From the NCBI RefSeq assembly GCF_900115055.1, contig NZ_FOVD01000001.1, forward strand, positions 248,001 to 312,000: a DNA stretch of 64,000 nt, written 5' to 3'. The translations under genes and the position numbers were made by a program. The DNA comes from Chryseobacterium oleae (GTDB taxonomy: Bacteria > Bacteroidota > Bacteroidia > Flavobacteriales > Weeksellaceae). Positions 52,617 to 61,671 of the stretch are shown in pieces. Each line of letters begins with the position of its first letter. Positions within the stretch are counted from its first letter, which is position 1. The notes below the pieces were generated by a model. The model did not search any database. It was not told the origin of the DNA and saw nothing but the letters and a program-made list of their open reading frames with translations.

Positions 52617-52722
52617 ACTTTTGTGGTTTTATTCAATTCCTCATCAAAGGAAATTGAGAAAAACTATTTTGTCAATAATCATAACATCACAGAAAATGAA
52701 TTCGGATTCAGTAGAGTTTACG

Positions 52723-52730
52723 TATCTTTG
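52723..52730 (+). promoter_or_regulatory. AraC gene promoter -7 element
   Basis: TATCTTTG is an exact TAnnTTTG, 21 nt upstream of the ATG at 52752. It decides against the longer in-frame start at 52614. Confidence 0.55.
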
Positions 52731-52751
52731 ATTTTTATAATTTATAAAATC

Positions 52752-53666
52752 ATGAGTGATCAGCTGGAAACCATTGAAGATTATTACAGACGCCTCAGAA
52801 AGAATCAGATGAAGATGTTCGATTCCGATGATTTTGAAACCGGAAAGTCGCATTTCAATGTCTCCATGCGGAAATACTGCAGCTTTAAAAGTCCATACAA
52901 CCGCCGTGATTATTATAAGGTGAGTTTTATTCTGGGAAAAGGGACTTTTCAATATGGATCACATGAGCTGTATATTGACCGCCCCGCTCTCTTTTTCCCT
53001 TCACCAAATATTCCGTACTCCTGGGAATGCGACGGAGATCTTCAGGAGGGCTATTTTTGCCTGTTCAATCAGAAGTTTTTTAATGAAAATTCTGAATTCA
53101 ATCTGTTTAAAAAGACTTCATTGTTTAAAGAATGGAGTAAGCCTATTATTTTTTTAACGGACGAACAGACTGAGCTGGCAACTCTTTATTTTCAGCAGAT
53201 GTACAAACTTAATAATTCGGCATATCCTTTCCGGTGCGGCAGTATTAAAAGTCATCTGGCTTCTCTGATGCATCTCGCTCTGGAGATCCGTGTAGATGAT
53301 ATCAATCCCAATGAACTTCCTGCGAATATCCGCCTGTACCGCTTATTTGATGAGCTTTTGAACAAACAATTCCCATTGGATTCCCCCGCTTATCCTTTGG
53401 CTTTGAAAACGGCTTCGGACTTTGCAGAACACCTTAATGTACATGTCAATCATTTGAATTCATCGGTAAAATCGGTGACACAATTGACCACCACACAAAT
53501 CATTAAAGAAAGGGTCTTTGAAGAATCCAAAAACTTATTGAAATATACCAACTGGGATATAGCTGAGATTGGATACACGCTGGGATTTGATCAGCCTTCC
53601 CATTTTAATAACTTCTTTAAAAAACATGCTGAGGTTTCTCCGTTGAAATTTAAGAACACTTACTAA
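52752..53666 (+). CDS. AraC family transcriptional regulator
   Basis: A 304-residue regulator with an N-terminal sensory domain and C-terminal AraC helix-turn-helix pair (about 200-304), including WDIAEIGYTLGFDQPSHFNNFFKKH. It is related to the regulator at 17710. A longer in-frame reading from 52614 runs into the upstream repeat and over the -7 box, so ATG 52752 is preferred. It is followed on the same strand by an MFS exporter after 90 nt, which has its own promoter; the regulator most likely controls that exporter. Confidence 0.92.
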   Translation: MSDQLETIEDYYRRLRKNQMKMFDSDDFETGKSHFNVSMRKYCSFKSPYNRRDYYKVSFILGKGTFQYGSHELYIDRPALFFPSPNIPYSWECDGDLQEGYFCLFNQKFFNENSEFNLFKKTSLFKEWSKPIIFLTDEQTELATLYFQQMYKLNNSAYPFRCGSIKSHLASLMHLALEIRVDDINPNELPANIRLYRLFDELLNKQFPLDSPAYPLALKTASDFAEHLNVHVNHLNSSVKSVTQLTTTQIIKERVFEESKNLLKYTNWDIAEIGYTLGFDQPSHFNNFFKKHAEVSPLKFKNTY

Positions 53667-53704
53667 ATATTTGATTTTTGTAATTTTTACTTTGTCTTTT
53701 TAAA

Positions 53705-53734
53705 TTGAAACGCTCATTTCTTAGTCTACTTTTG
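53705..53734 (+). promoter_or_regulatory. MFS exporter promoter
   Basis: TTG at 53705-53707, a 19-nt spacer and TACTTTTG at 53727-53734 fit the Bacteroidota promoter well. The ATG follows at 53757. Confidence 0.75.
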
Positions 53735-53756
53735 CATAGTAAAATAACGAACGAAT

Positions 53757-54965
53757 ATGTTGTTGAAAGAAGCATCTGAAAAAAGAATCAGATTAATCAC
53801 CATTATGGCCTTTGTGTCGATCCCGCTTTCAGGGTTTGTCACGGATATTTATTTGCCTTCATTTCCCTCGATGGCCAAAGAACTGCAGGTTTCCGAAAAG
53901 GATATTCAGATTACTTTAACGTCTTACCTGTTGAGTTACGGGATCTCCCAGCTCTTTGTCGGAGGAATTTTGGACAGCATCGGGCGTTACCGTCCTAAGC
54001 TGATCGCCCTTTTTCTATTGATTATCAGCAGTCTTTTGATTACCATGACGGACAGTATTCTGTTGATCTGCCTGTTGCGTATCCTTCAGGGAGCTGCGGT
54101 TTCCGTACTGGTTGTGGCTACCCGTGCTATTTTTGTAGACCTTTACGACTCGGAAAAAGTCAAGCATTATCTGAGCTATTTCACGATTGTATGGTCGTGC
54201 GGGCCTATTCTGGCTCCTTTTCTGGGTGGATATCTTGAAAAACTGTTTAACTGGCATGCGAATTTTTATTTCCTGGCTTTTTATGCAGGTGCACTGTTTC
54301 TGTTTGAGTGGTTTTTCAGTGGAGAAAGCTTACCGGAGAAAAAGAAGCTCAATCTTTCCGAGAACATCAGTCTGTACAAAATGATGTTGAAAAACAGGAT
54401 TTTTATGTTGGGGATCATTATTTTAGGACTAAGTTATTCTATTGTTATGCTTTTCAATTTGACGGGACCTTTTATTATTGAGAACACCTTTCACTTTACT
54501 CCTGTAGTTATAGGATATTGTACACTGATCTTAGGGTTTTCATGGATGATCGGAGGATTTATAGGAAAACGAAGACTTAAACTTGACTTTAAAGCAAGAA
54601 TTCTTCAGCCTATTATTTTTCAGCTTATTTTAATTGCCGGACTGATCGCCACGAGCTTCTACGCAGAAAGTCTGTATATCATGGTTCCATTCGCGTTTTT
54701 TATTCACATCTGTTCCGGAATTCTGTTTACTTCGTTTTTCACAACGAGTATGCTGTACTTCCCTAAAAATGCAGGAACAGCAGGTGGGCTGATGGGTGGT
54801 TTGGTATATGTGATCACGTCTATTACAAGCTTTATTATATCTGTCAGTGGAAACGTTACGGAGCAGGATGGCCTGGCCTGGCGTTATCTGGCGATTGCCA
54901 TTGTGCTTTTGGGAATTATTCTCGTCATGCATCAGGCGGTTAAAAAAGAACAGGCAGAGAGTTGA
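53757..54965 (+). CDS. MFS multidrug exporter, Bcr/CflA type
   Basis: A 402-residue inner-membrane transporter with about 12 hydrophobic helices. The start region TDIYLPSFPSMAKELQVSEKDIQITLTSYLLSYGISQLFVGGILDSIGRY carries the Bcr/CflA signatures: TDIYLP.F near helix 1, and G...D..GR between helices 2 and 3. These are proton-driven drug exporters of the DHA1 group. The substrate is unknown. An AraC regulator lies just upstream and a terminator overlaps the stop region. Confidence 0.9.
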   Translation: MLLKEASEKRIRLITIMAFVSIPLSGFVTDIYLPSFPSMAKELQVSEKDIQITLTSYLLSYGISQLFVGGILDSIGRYRPKLIALFLLIISSLLITMTDSILLICLLRILQGAAVSVLVVATRAIFVDLYDSEKVKHYLSYFTIVWSCGPILAPFLGGYLEKLFNWHANFYFLAFYAGALFLFEWFFSGESLPEKKKLNLSENISLYKMMLKNRIFMLGIIILGLSYSIVMLFNLTGPFIIENTFHFTPVVIGYCTLILGFSWMIGGFIGKRRLKLDFKARILQPIIFQLILIAGLIATSFYAESLYIMVPFAFFIHICSGILFTSFFTTSMLYFPKNAGTAGGLMGGLVYVITSITSFIISVSGNVTEQDGLAWRYLAIAIVLLGIILVMHQAVKKEQAES

Positions 54966-54979
54966 TCTCTGCTTTTTTT
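54954..54979 (+). terminator. terminator overlapping the end of the MFS gene
   Basis: GCAGAGA at 54954-54960 pairs with TCTCTGC at 54966-54972, followed by seven T. The stop codon lies in the loop. Confidence 0.8.
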
Positions 54980-55240
54980 ATGTCTTTATTATTGCTCAAC
55001 ACCTGAGTTCATTCCAGTGATTTCTTCATTAAATCTATAAAGTAGCTACAATCCCATTGTTGATGCCGCCAATAAAGCTATTGATGGAATATATTTTAGC
55101 ATTGCTATGATAAGAACTAATATTGCAGTGTCAAAAAGAGAATTGTTGTAATTTTAATAAGTGATTAAGTATTATTTATAGAAAAATATTTAATCACAAA
55201 AGCAACAAAACCAAACCATTAAATAAAAGCAGGGAATTAA

Positions 55241-56290
55241 ATGTTAGAGACGGTCAAAAAGCAATGGAAACAGATTCTGGTCATTCTCATGTTGTACACA
55301 GCATGGAATATCGCGGTATTTTTCTTTCTCGTCAGACTTCAGGGACTTGAGACCACGATGAAGCAGTTTGGAGTCGGAACTCAGCTGTATGTCAATTTTA
55401 TTCATACCATTATTAAGGGAACTATTGTTTATTATATCCTGATCTATCATCTGATCATTCCATTCATCAGGAACAGAAACTGGAAAAGATTTATTCTGCA
55501 GTGTACGCTCCTTTTTGTAGCCCTTACCGCTTATGAATATGTCTGGAATTTTACAATATCAAAAACAGATCCTGCGAGCAACAACTATATTTCACCCAAA
55601 GTATTTCTTATCAGTGCTGCTGTTCTGGACTGCTTTATTATACTCATCTCTTATTTCGTGGCGACATTAATTACCTCTAATGAAATGCGGAAGCATAAAG
55701 AGGAACTGGAGAAGGAAAAACTCAGGGCAGAGCTTGCGGCGATCAAATACCAGATCAATCCTCATTTTCTGTTTAATTCACTGAGTTTTATTTATACAAA
55801 AACCCTTAGAAGCAGTCCGGAAGCCGCTCATGCCGTGCATCTTCTTTCTGAAATTATGAGCTATGCCCTTGATGACTGGGGAGAATTAGGAACGGTTCCT
55901 CTGGCGCTGGAAGTGGAGCATATGAAAAAAGTAATTGAGATGAACCAAATCCGTTTCAGCCATAACCTGAAGATTAAATACTATGAAGATGTTCAGGAGA
56001 GCGATGCCTCCATACCTGTTCTGGCTTTTGTTACCCTTGTGGAAAATGCCTTTAAACACGGCGATCTGAACGATGAGAAAAACCAGGTATCCATTGAACT
56101 CATTGCTACAAAAAGTAAAATCTGCTTTCTCGTGAGCAATAAAAAGAAAACAGGTCCCAAAGAACCTTCCAAGGGAATCGGCCTGAACAATGTGCAGCAG
56201 CGACTGCAACTGATGTATGGAATCAAGCATTCTTTTACCATCAAGGAAGATGAGAATTATTATTTAAACGAAATTATCATTAATCTATAA
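55241..56290 (+). CDS. LytS-type sensor histidine kinase
   Basis: A 349-residue membrane kinase. Four N-terminal helices (about 12-31, 47-75, 83-101 and 122-142) form the sensor without a large periplasmic domain. A short coiled coil leads to the His_kinase domain with YQINPHFLFNSLSFIYTKTL carrying the phospho-acceptor His, then ENAFKHG and KGIGLNNVQQRL. Its regulator starts 4 nt downstream. Unlike the two kinases at 4-11 kb it has no Reg_prop domain. It is of the LytS/YehU-like type. Confidence 0.92.
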   Translation: MLETVKKQWKQILVILMLYTAWNIAVFFFLVRLQGLETTMKQFGVGTQLYVNFIHTIIKGTIVYYILIYHLIIPFIRNRNWKRFILQCTLLFVALTAYEYVWNFTISKTDPASNNYISPKVFLISAAVLDCFIILISYFVATLITSNEMRKHKEELEKEKLRAELAAIKYQINPHFLFNSLSFIYTKTLRSSPEAAHAVHLLSEIMSYALDDWGELGTVPLALEVEHMKKVIEMNQIRFSHNLKIKYYEDVQESDASIPVLAFVTLVENAFKHGDLNDEKNQVSIELIATKSKICFLVSNKKKTGPKEPSKGIGLNNVQQRLQLMYGIKHSFTIKEDENYYLNEIIINL

Positions 56291-56293
56291 ATT

Positions 56294-57043
56294 ATGATGA
56301 ACTGTATTGTTGTAGACGATGAGGCTCACGCCATAGAACTGCTGACACTGCATATTGAGCAGACTCCGTTTCTGAAACTTGTAGGTACCGCCACCAATCC
56401 TGCGGAAGCATTACAGCTGCTGAACAGCACGGAAGTTGACCTTATTTTTCTGGATATCCAAATGCCCGGAATGTCGGGAATCGAATTGCTTAAAGTATTG
56501 AACGACCGTTATAAAGTGATTCTTACCACCGCTTTCAGAGAATATGCCCTCGACGGATTTGATCATCATGTAGTGGATTATCTGCTGAAACCCATCTTTT
56601 TCCCAAGGTTTCTTATGGCTGTACAGCGGGCACAGGAAACAACTTCGGCCCCTAAAACGGAAACAGAAGATTTTATCCTTGTTAAAACTGAGTACAAAGG
56701 GAAACTCCTGAAAATCAAAATTAACGATATCATCTATATTGAAGGAAAAGGGAAGTATGTATGTTTTCATACCAAAGATGGCGAACAGATCATGGCCCTT
56801 CTGAATATCGGAGGCCTGGAAGAAAAACTGCCTACAGACCGTTTCAAACGGATCCATAAATCTTTTATCATCGCTGTTCCGTTTATCATCATGATTCAGG
56901 GAAATACCGTACAGCTCGAATTTACGAAAAACCAGATCCCGATCGGGCAAACCTACCGCGATACTTTTATGGCCCAGATGATGGACAAAGTACTGACCAA
57001 TAAAGGCAGAGAAGAGCCGGGACCCATTGATCCCATCCGATAA
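56294..57043 (+). CDS. LytTR response regulator
   Basis: A 249-residue regulator (ATG at 56294; an adjacent ATG follows). The receiver domain has D8-D9, phospho-acceptor D54 in IFLDIQMPGMSG and K in DYLLKPI. The LytTR domain spans about 140-235 (RFKRIHKSFIIAV). It is translated right after the kinase and followed by a lipoprotein gene 58 nt downstream, which may be co-transcribed or a target. Confidence 0.94.
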   Translation: MMNCIVVDDEAHAIELLTLHIEQTPFLKLVGTATNPAEALQLLNSTEVDLIFLDIQMPGMSGIELLKVLNDRYKVILTTAFREYALDGFDHHVVDYLLKPIFFPRFLMAVQRAQETTSAPKTETEDFILVKTEYKGKLLKIKINDIIYIEGKGKYVCFHTKDGEQIMALLNIGGLEEKLPTDRFKRIHKSFIIAVPFIIMIQGNTVQLEFTKNQIPIGQTYRDTFMAQMMDKVLTNKGREEPGPIDPIR

Positions 57044-57101
57044 ATCAATTAATAACCAACTATATAAAAATCTAACAATTTTAATTTACAAATCAAAAAC
57101 A

Positions 57102-57500
57102 ATGAAAAAATTATTCATCCAATCTATTGGAATTTTTGCACTGGCTACAGCTACATCATGTACCCCTTCTTATTTCGGAAAAACGTATTCACCGACGCAG
57201 AATGTTGATGTATATTTCGATGCCGCAGATGTCAAAAAAGAGCATGAAGTAATGGGAACAACAGATGTAGGCCAGGGATTTAATTCTCTCAATGCCGTAC
57301 AGCAGAAAGTCATTGAACTGGGCAAAGCACAAGGAGCAGACGGAGTTATCATGAAGCTTACGGAAGAAGTTACAGGAAGCTCGACAAGTGATTTTGGAAG
57401 CATGAAAAATGGCAGTAAAAAAAATACGTACAGTGGCGGATCCATAACTTCTAATATCAAAACTAAAAAAGTACTGGCTACTTTTATTAAATATAAGTAA
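57102..57500 (+). CDS. small putative lipoprotein downstream of LytTR system
   Basis: A 132-residue protein from ATG at 57102 (a longer reading from 57027 overlaps the regulator and lacks a signal). The lipobox is ATSC (Cys at 20). The rest, with VDVYFDAADVKKEHEVMGTTDVGQG and LNAVQQKVIELGKAQGADGVIMKLTEE, looks like a compact alpha/beta domain, similar in style to small YbjQ/DUF4156-like heavy-metal-type folds, but no family is claimed. Its tail is Ser/Gly-rich. It follows the two-component pair closely. Confidence 0.75.
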   Translation: MKKLFIQSIGIFALATATSCTPSYFGKTYSPTQNVDVYFDAADVKKEHEVMGTTDVGQGFNSLNAVQQKVIELGKAQGADGVIMKLTEEVTGSSTSDFGSMKNGSKKNTYSGGSITSNIKTKKVLATFIKYK

Positions 57501-57882
57501 GCTACTACCCTATTCATCAGGTTTCTCAACTGATGATTACCCTGCGGGATGATGCAGGAATCTATTCATACATTCTATCCAAATTTATCATTTTCAATAC
57601 TATAAACCGCTGTAAAATACAGCCGGAGGGGTGAAATATTGGTAATGGGTTTGGGAGTTTGAGAGTTTGAGGGTTTGAGGGTTTGAGGGTAAAGTAGTTG
57701 TTGGTTTGAATCTCGAAACGTGTCTGAAATCCAGAATCTTTACTCTTGATTCTTGGATTTTAACTCTTAACAACACAAATTTAAAATAGTCGTTTTATCC
57801 TTTTTATCCAATGTTTTTTGATCCGGAGCTGTTGTGGCTCCGGATTTTTGATCACAGGTTTGAAACCGTGTATGTCTCCATA
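57501..57882. other. intergenic region with octamer repeat and terminator
   Basis: Nearly five copies of the 8-bp unit G(A/G)G(A/G)GTTT at 57653-57690. A hairpin ATCCGGAGC/GCTCCGGAT at 57821-57845 with T run on the plus strand may end the lipoprotein transcript. No gene was seen. Confidence 0.6.
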
Positions 57883-58758
57883 TCAATTACATAGGATCTT
57901 TTTCCCATTCTTATCATAGCAGCAGGATTCATTCACATAACATGGATGGTATGGATAGATTTGTTTCACAAACGAAATATCTGTTGGCGATAAATCCGAA
58001 TTCCATGGCGTCGAATACCCACCATTCGTCAAAAAGGAAGGAATCGCATAATGCATGATAGAAAGAGAATCATATGCTGTATAATTCGTTGAACTGGTGC
58101 TGTATCTTTCAAATACATTACGATCTACCTTTTCTTTGCTCCACGGAGGATTTTGAGTTCTTCTGTAATAGTCATACACCTCGGGTTTATTCCACGGAAT
58201 ATTGGCGGTCGGGTTTTGATGTTCATGAATAAATCCTAAAGCGTGACCGAATTCATGGAGCACCACCTGTTTGATAGATTCTTCCGGTTCACTCTCATTG
58301 ATCCAGCCAAAAAACATGGTCGGCTGATCCTGAGGAATTGTTTTACAGTCTATTCCAATGTAGGATGAGGAACCACCGTTCCCGAATGAAATCCTGATAT
58401 CCGCATTATTTCCACTGGTTGTCACGTCATAAGGGATGAACCTGAAATTGATTTTTTTCTTTTCATGGAATTTATATTCAACGCCATCCGCAGAGGCCTG
58501 GGTCCATAATTTCACATATTCCCGAACTTTATTTTTCTGAAAATCGGTACCGTTTAAAAATTTTACTGTGATCCGCAATGGAAAATTCACTGAATGTGGC
58601 CATAAGCTTTTCTTAACCACGGCAGCCTTAATATCCATCGGCATAAATGGATGATCATCCGTATAAAGTTCCGTACACAATCTTTGTTTATCTGCTGATT
58701 TTTTATCGGTACAACTGATCATGGCAAGAAGTACCAAAGGGAGAATTAAAGTTTTCAT
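57883..58758 (-). CDS. astacin-like (M12A) zinc metalloprotease, lipoprotein
   Basis: A 291-residue exported protease with lipobox ISC (Cys near 16). The zinc motif is HEFGHALGFIHEHQNP, the extended HExxHxxGxxHE of the astacin group, and the Met-turn is SIMHYAIPSF. It therefore has all signatures of an active metzincin anchored as a lipoprotein. The C-terminal part ends with Cys pairs (CYVNESCCYDKNGKKILC), perhaps disulphide-linked. The target is unknown; such enzymes act on extracellular or envelope proteins. Confidence 0.9.
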   Translation of the reverse strand: MKTLILPLVLLAMISCTDKKSADKQRLCTELYTDDHPFMPMDIKAAVVKKSLWPHSVNFPLRITVKFLNGTDFQKNKVREYVKLWTQASADGVEYKFHEKKKINFRFIPYDVTTSGNNADIRISFGNGGSSSYIGIDCKTIPQDQPTMFFGWINESEPEESIKQVVLHEFGHALGFIHEHQNPTANIPWNKPEVYDYYRRTQNPPWSKEKVDRNVFERYSTSSTNYTAYDSLSIMHYAIPSFLTNGGYSTPWNSDLSPTDISFVKQIYPYHPCYVNESCCYDKNGKKILCN

Positions 58759-59109
58759 GGTTTTTAGTTTTTGTTAATCGTGAAGACACCAACACTTTCA
58801 TTAACAAATCTAAGCTATAACCTACCCTTTATCAAGTACCCGTTCGGGTGAATTTGAATTGAAGCCATTGTCATATGATGAATTAATTCTTCATCATAAA
58901 GCTGACTAAAAAAAAATCAGCTTGTTTGTTTCGAGTCTACAATTCTATTTAAAACAATCTAAACTACGTGAAAATAAAACACTCACAAACCGCTTCATAC
59001 AAAGCCTTTCTTTAAAATATTTCAAAATATCCATATTGAAATTAAGTAAAAACACTGAATGACATCTACCCCATTCTGATTAATTTTGAATAAACAAAAA
59101 CTGAAAATT
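58759..59109. other. AT-rich intergenic region upstream of the astacin gene
   Basis: An inverted repeat TATGATGAA (58874-58882)/TTCATCATA (58890-58898) is present; no gene was recognised. The pseudogene at 59110 follows. Confidence 0.4.
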
Positions 59110-59449
59110 ATGGATCACTGGAAGGAATTTTAAATGTGCCTTTTGTCAATCGTTTCGTTCCTACGGTTGAAATGGATTTCCGTCTGTAGATTGAAACCGT
59201 GATTGAAGATGGAAAAGAAATTCTTCAGCTGCAATATGAGCAGATTGTATTTTTCGAATCTGATTTCGGAAATGATGGTGGAACGACCAGCTGGCCTCAC
59301 ATCCAGGTCAATACACTTCGTAAATTACAGGATATCCCTGAAGATCAGGAACGTGTATAGAAGAGCAATTCTTTGACTGTAAACCTACTACTTCAGGTAC
59401 TGTTGAAACAGCTAATCCTGCTTCGGGATGTGCTTATCATAAAGGATAG
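59110..59449 (+). pseudogene. decayed gene of unrecognised family
   Basis: A chain of about 110 codons can be followed across lesions. One frame from 59118 reads LEGILNVPFVNRFVPTVEM and, after an in-frame TAG at 59187-59189 (a likely Trp codon in the ancestor), IETVIEDGKEILQLQYEQI and then FGNDGGTTSWPHIQVNTLR. It stops at 59358. A +1 shift there continues IEEQFFDCKPTTSGTVETA to a TAG at 59447. An ATG at 59110 is out of frame with this by one base. Three lesions in 340 bp make it a pseudogene. I do not recognise the family. Confidence 0.7.
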
Positions 59450-59632
59450 AATGATTAAAAAAAATGACGGGCTGATTGCTGCTTTTCGTTTTATTAAAAA
59501 ATTTCCACGGTGTTTTTACGAAATGCCGTGGAATTATATTTTGTAGCTATATTTATAAAAAATCTTAATACTAATCTAAAGCTGCTTTACGCTCAAATAT
59601 CTCCATGTGATCAACTTAAAAATTAATCTACA

Positions 59633-60100
59633 GTGAAAGAAAAAGTGTATAGCATTGATAATTACTGGGACATGACTGTTATTGAAGGTATGGCAGACTT
59701 TAAAGATAATCCCTGTTATTTTGTAAATATTTTCTCAGAAAATCAAAACGATTGGACAGATGAGTATCTTCTTACGCTATTACCTGAAGATATTTTGATA
59801 CTGGGTAAAGAAGTCTGGAAGTACTGGCTTTACTGGTTAGCAACTTCTAAAGAAACAAAAATTCCTCACCCCCATGATTATGCAGATCAGAGAAAAAATA
59901 AATCTTTTGAAAATTTATTAAGCGTAGATCAGAATCCTGAAGAATACATTAAAGCCGAGCATAATTACCAGAATCAAATTGTCTTTAATGATTACTTACA
60001 ATCTAATTCTCCAACGATGAAAGCAAAAGGTTTATTTAGCGGAAAAATCGATGGAACTGAAACGTTCGTGGAATGGCTGGATGAAGTACCATTACTTTAA
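59633..60100 (+). CDS. hypothetical protein, acidic, GTG start
   Basis: A 155-residue protein without signal peptide or membrane helix. It is acidic and aromatic-rich (YWDMTVIEGMADFKDNPCYF, WKYWLYWLATSKETKIPHPHDYAD). The composition and a short length resemble immunity proteins of polymorphic toxins, but no toxin gene is near, so this is only a possibility. The start is GTG at 59633. It converges on the TetR gene with 6 nt between the stops. Confidence 0.65.
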   Translation: MKEKVYSIDNYWDMTVIEGMADFKDNPCYFVNIFSENQNDWTDEYLLTLLPEDILILGKEVWKYWLYWLATSKETKIPHPHDYADQRKNKSFENLLSVDQNPEEYIKAEHNYQNQIVFNDYLQSNSPTMKAKGLFSGKIDGTETFVEWLDEVPLL

Positions 60101-60106
60101 ACAGTA

Positions 60107-60736
60107 TTAAAGATTTTCATAAGTCTGGTCCACCAGGAAAGATACCGCCTTTTTGATTTTCTCACGGCCTTCTTCTGTACTGAGGTCTATTCCGCAAAAA
60201 ACGCTGCCATTCAAGGAAGAATACATATTCAGATAGTAAAGTCCTGAAATGATAATAGCCGTTATGGCACGGAAGTCCTGTGTACGTTCCCCAAAATGAG
60301 GTTCGATAATAAATTTAAAAAGACCTTCCCCGTTTTCCTCCTGCGCATTGGTCATTTTTGTTAATGATTTTCTGGACTCAGATAAGCGCCACAGTAATAG
60401 TTTTTGCAGCTCTTTATTTTTGAATACATAATCGTATTGCTCCAGTAACATGGCTTCCGTAAATAATCTCCCGCCGCTTTCCATATCCGGCACCATTTTT
60501 TCGGTCGTTACATTGCTCCAGTAATCCTTGGATCTGATATATTCGTCCATAAGGCCATCCATTCCACCAAAATAGGTGTAGATCATTTTCTTATCTACTC
60601 CCGCGACGGTGGCGATATCATTCACCTTTAATCCTGCATATCCTTTCGTTTTCAGAATTTTTCCAACCGCATCCAAAAATTTCTTTTTACTGCGTTCCTT
60701 GTTCCGGATACTGCCTGCTGCTGATTTTCTTTCCAT
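60107..60736 (-). CDS. TetR family transcriptional regulator
   Basis: A 209-residue regulator with an N-terminal TetR helix-turn-helix (about 15-62, KILKTKGYAGLKVNDIATVAGVDKKMIYTYFGGMDGL) and a C-terminal ligand-binding helical domain. It is divergent from a small ORF at 60858, and a perfect 22-bp palindrome lies between them at 60781-60802. The regulator probably represses the plus-strand promoter there and perhaps itself. The gene it once controlled may be decayed. Confidence 0.92.
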   Translation of the reverse strand: MERKSAAGSIRNKERSKKKFLDAVGKILKTKGYAGLKVNDIATVAGVDKKMIYTYFGGMDGLMDEYIRSKDYWSNVTTEKMVPDMESGGRLFTEAMLLEQYDYVFKNKELQKLLLWRLSESRKSLTKMTNAQEENGEGLFKFIIEPHFGERTQDFRAITAIIISGLYYLNMYSSLNGSVFCGIDLSTEEGREKIKKAVSFLVDQTYENL

Positions 60737-60780
60737 GATTAAACATTAGATTATACAAGTTTATGAAATTTTTAATTATT

Positions 60781-60802
60781 TTAGACACTAGTTAGTGTCT
60801 AA
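60781..60802. promoter_or_regulatory. putative TetR operator
   Basis: A perfect palindrome with 10-bp arms TTAGACACTA and TAGTGTCTAA and 2-nt centre GT. It ends 5 nt before a -7 box TATATTTG (60808-60815), so binding would block that promoter. The TetR gene starts 45 bp away on the other strand. Confidence 0.8.
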
Positions 60803-60807
60803 TTTTA

Positions 60808-60815
60808 TATATTTG
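60808..60815 (+). promoter_or_regulatory. promoter -7 element under the TetR operator
   Basis: TATATTTG, an exact TAnnTTTG, directs transcription away from the TetR gene into a stretch that now has no intact gene of note. Confidence 0.6.
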
Positions 60816-60857
60816 CACAAACTAAGCCATTCTATATATATTTAAACACTCATTAAG

Positions 60858-61052
60858 TTGAAAAAACTAAAGACAATTCAGATTGCAGCATTGCGTAAGT
60901 CAGGACAAAACAGCCCACAAACACAGGAAAAATCCGACCTTTTATCTAAGGATAGATTGTTGGGTGAAAGTATTTTGATTTCTTTTACAGATTCCAGCTT
61001 TTATTCCGGTTCCGAAGGTTGTACACATACTGATCAACAAAATACCGATTGA
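60858..61052 (+). CDS. doubtful small ORF downstream of the TetR operator
   Basis: A 64-residue reading from TTG at 60858, basic at the N-terminus. It has no recognised motif. It may be a short peptide gene or a fragment of the former target gene of the TetR regulator. A second open stretch in another frame (about 61070-61218) with IPSFGQDQKSFAAFIQKLQ follows, which would suit a decayed gene. Confidence is low. Confidence 0.25.
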   Translation: MKKLKTIQIAALRKSGQNSPQTQEKSDLLSKDRLLGESILISFTDSSFYSGSEGCTHTDQQNTD

Positions 61053-61440
61053 TTTGAATCCCCAGTTTCGGACAGGATCAGAAATCTTTCGCAGCTTTTA
61101 TCCAAAAGCTCCAGAAGCAAATCCATGAAAACAAAATGATCCTCTCCTCAAATGGTTCCCTCGGTTTATTCTCTCAGTTTAATAATGCTTCAGAAATAAC
61201 CATAGAACGAAGCACTTAAATATGAGGTTTTGAAACAAGCGAAAATGTGGTTGTACCCGTAACATAAAGACAATTTCGAACCAAATTACTAAGGTAAAAA
61301 CACTTAATGTAGCAGCATCATTAGAACTCTAATGGTGCTGTTTTTATTTTCCCGGAATCCTTTTGCTGACCCATGATCAAATTCTACAGGAAGTCTAAAT
61401 ATTTTATAAAAATCTATTGTAATACAAAACTCGATTATAA
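61053..61440. other. region of probable gene remnants
   Basis: It contains an open stretch at about 61070-61218 without a start codon, and no intact gene. It may be the remains of the gene controlled from 60781. Confidence 0.3.
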
Positions 61441-61443
61441 TAA

Positions 61444-61610
61444 TGTACAGTTTTGAGGAAGGCAAAAAATTCGACGTCGCCGCCGATGAAGCTTCCGCCT
61501 GAAACAGCCGCTTAGTAGAATCAATGCAATTCATTCCCTCTTTGCTCAACTTTTAATATGTAGAATGGTGATTGAACTTTGCTTTCAAAAATAAAAAATT
61601 GTCATTTTCT
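61444..61610. repeat. intergenic repeat copy 1 flanking the VOC gene
   Basis: It is related to 62228-62385 over about 150 bp: a TTCGAC..CG.CG..GATGAAGCT block, then AGAATCAATGCAATT and CTTTGC. Both copies can be read as a protein end like FDxxxDEA(S/A)x-stop, so it may be a duplicated gene tail. The centre resembles the GAATCAAT-GCA-ATTGATTC hairpin of copy 2 with one change. Confidence 0.6.
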
Positions 61611-61639
61611 ACTGACAGCTTCTTGTCACACCTCCACCC

Positions 61640-61647
61640 TATTTTTG
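61640..61647 (+). promoter_or_regulatory. VOC gene promoter -7 element
   Basis: TATTTTTG fits TAnnTTTG and lies 24 nt upstream of the ATG at 61672. Confidence 0.5.
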
Positions 61648-61671
61648 TTGAATAATTTAAAATCTTAAAAA

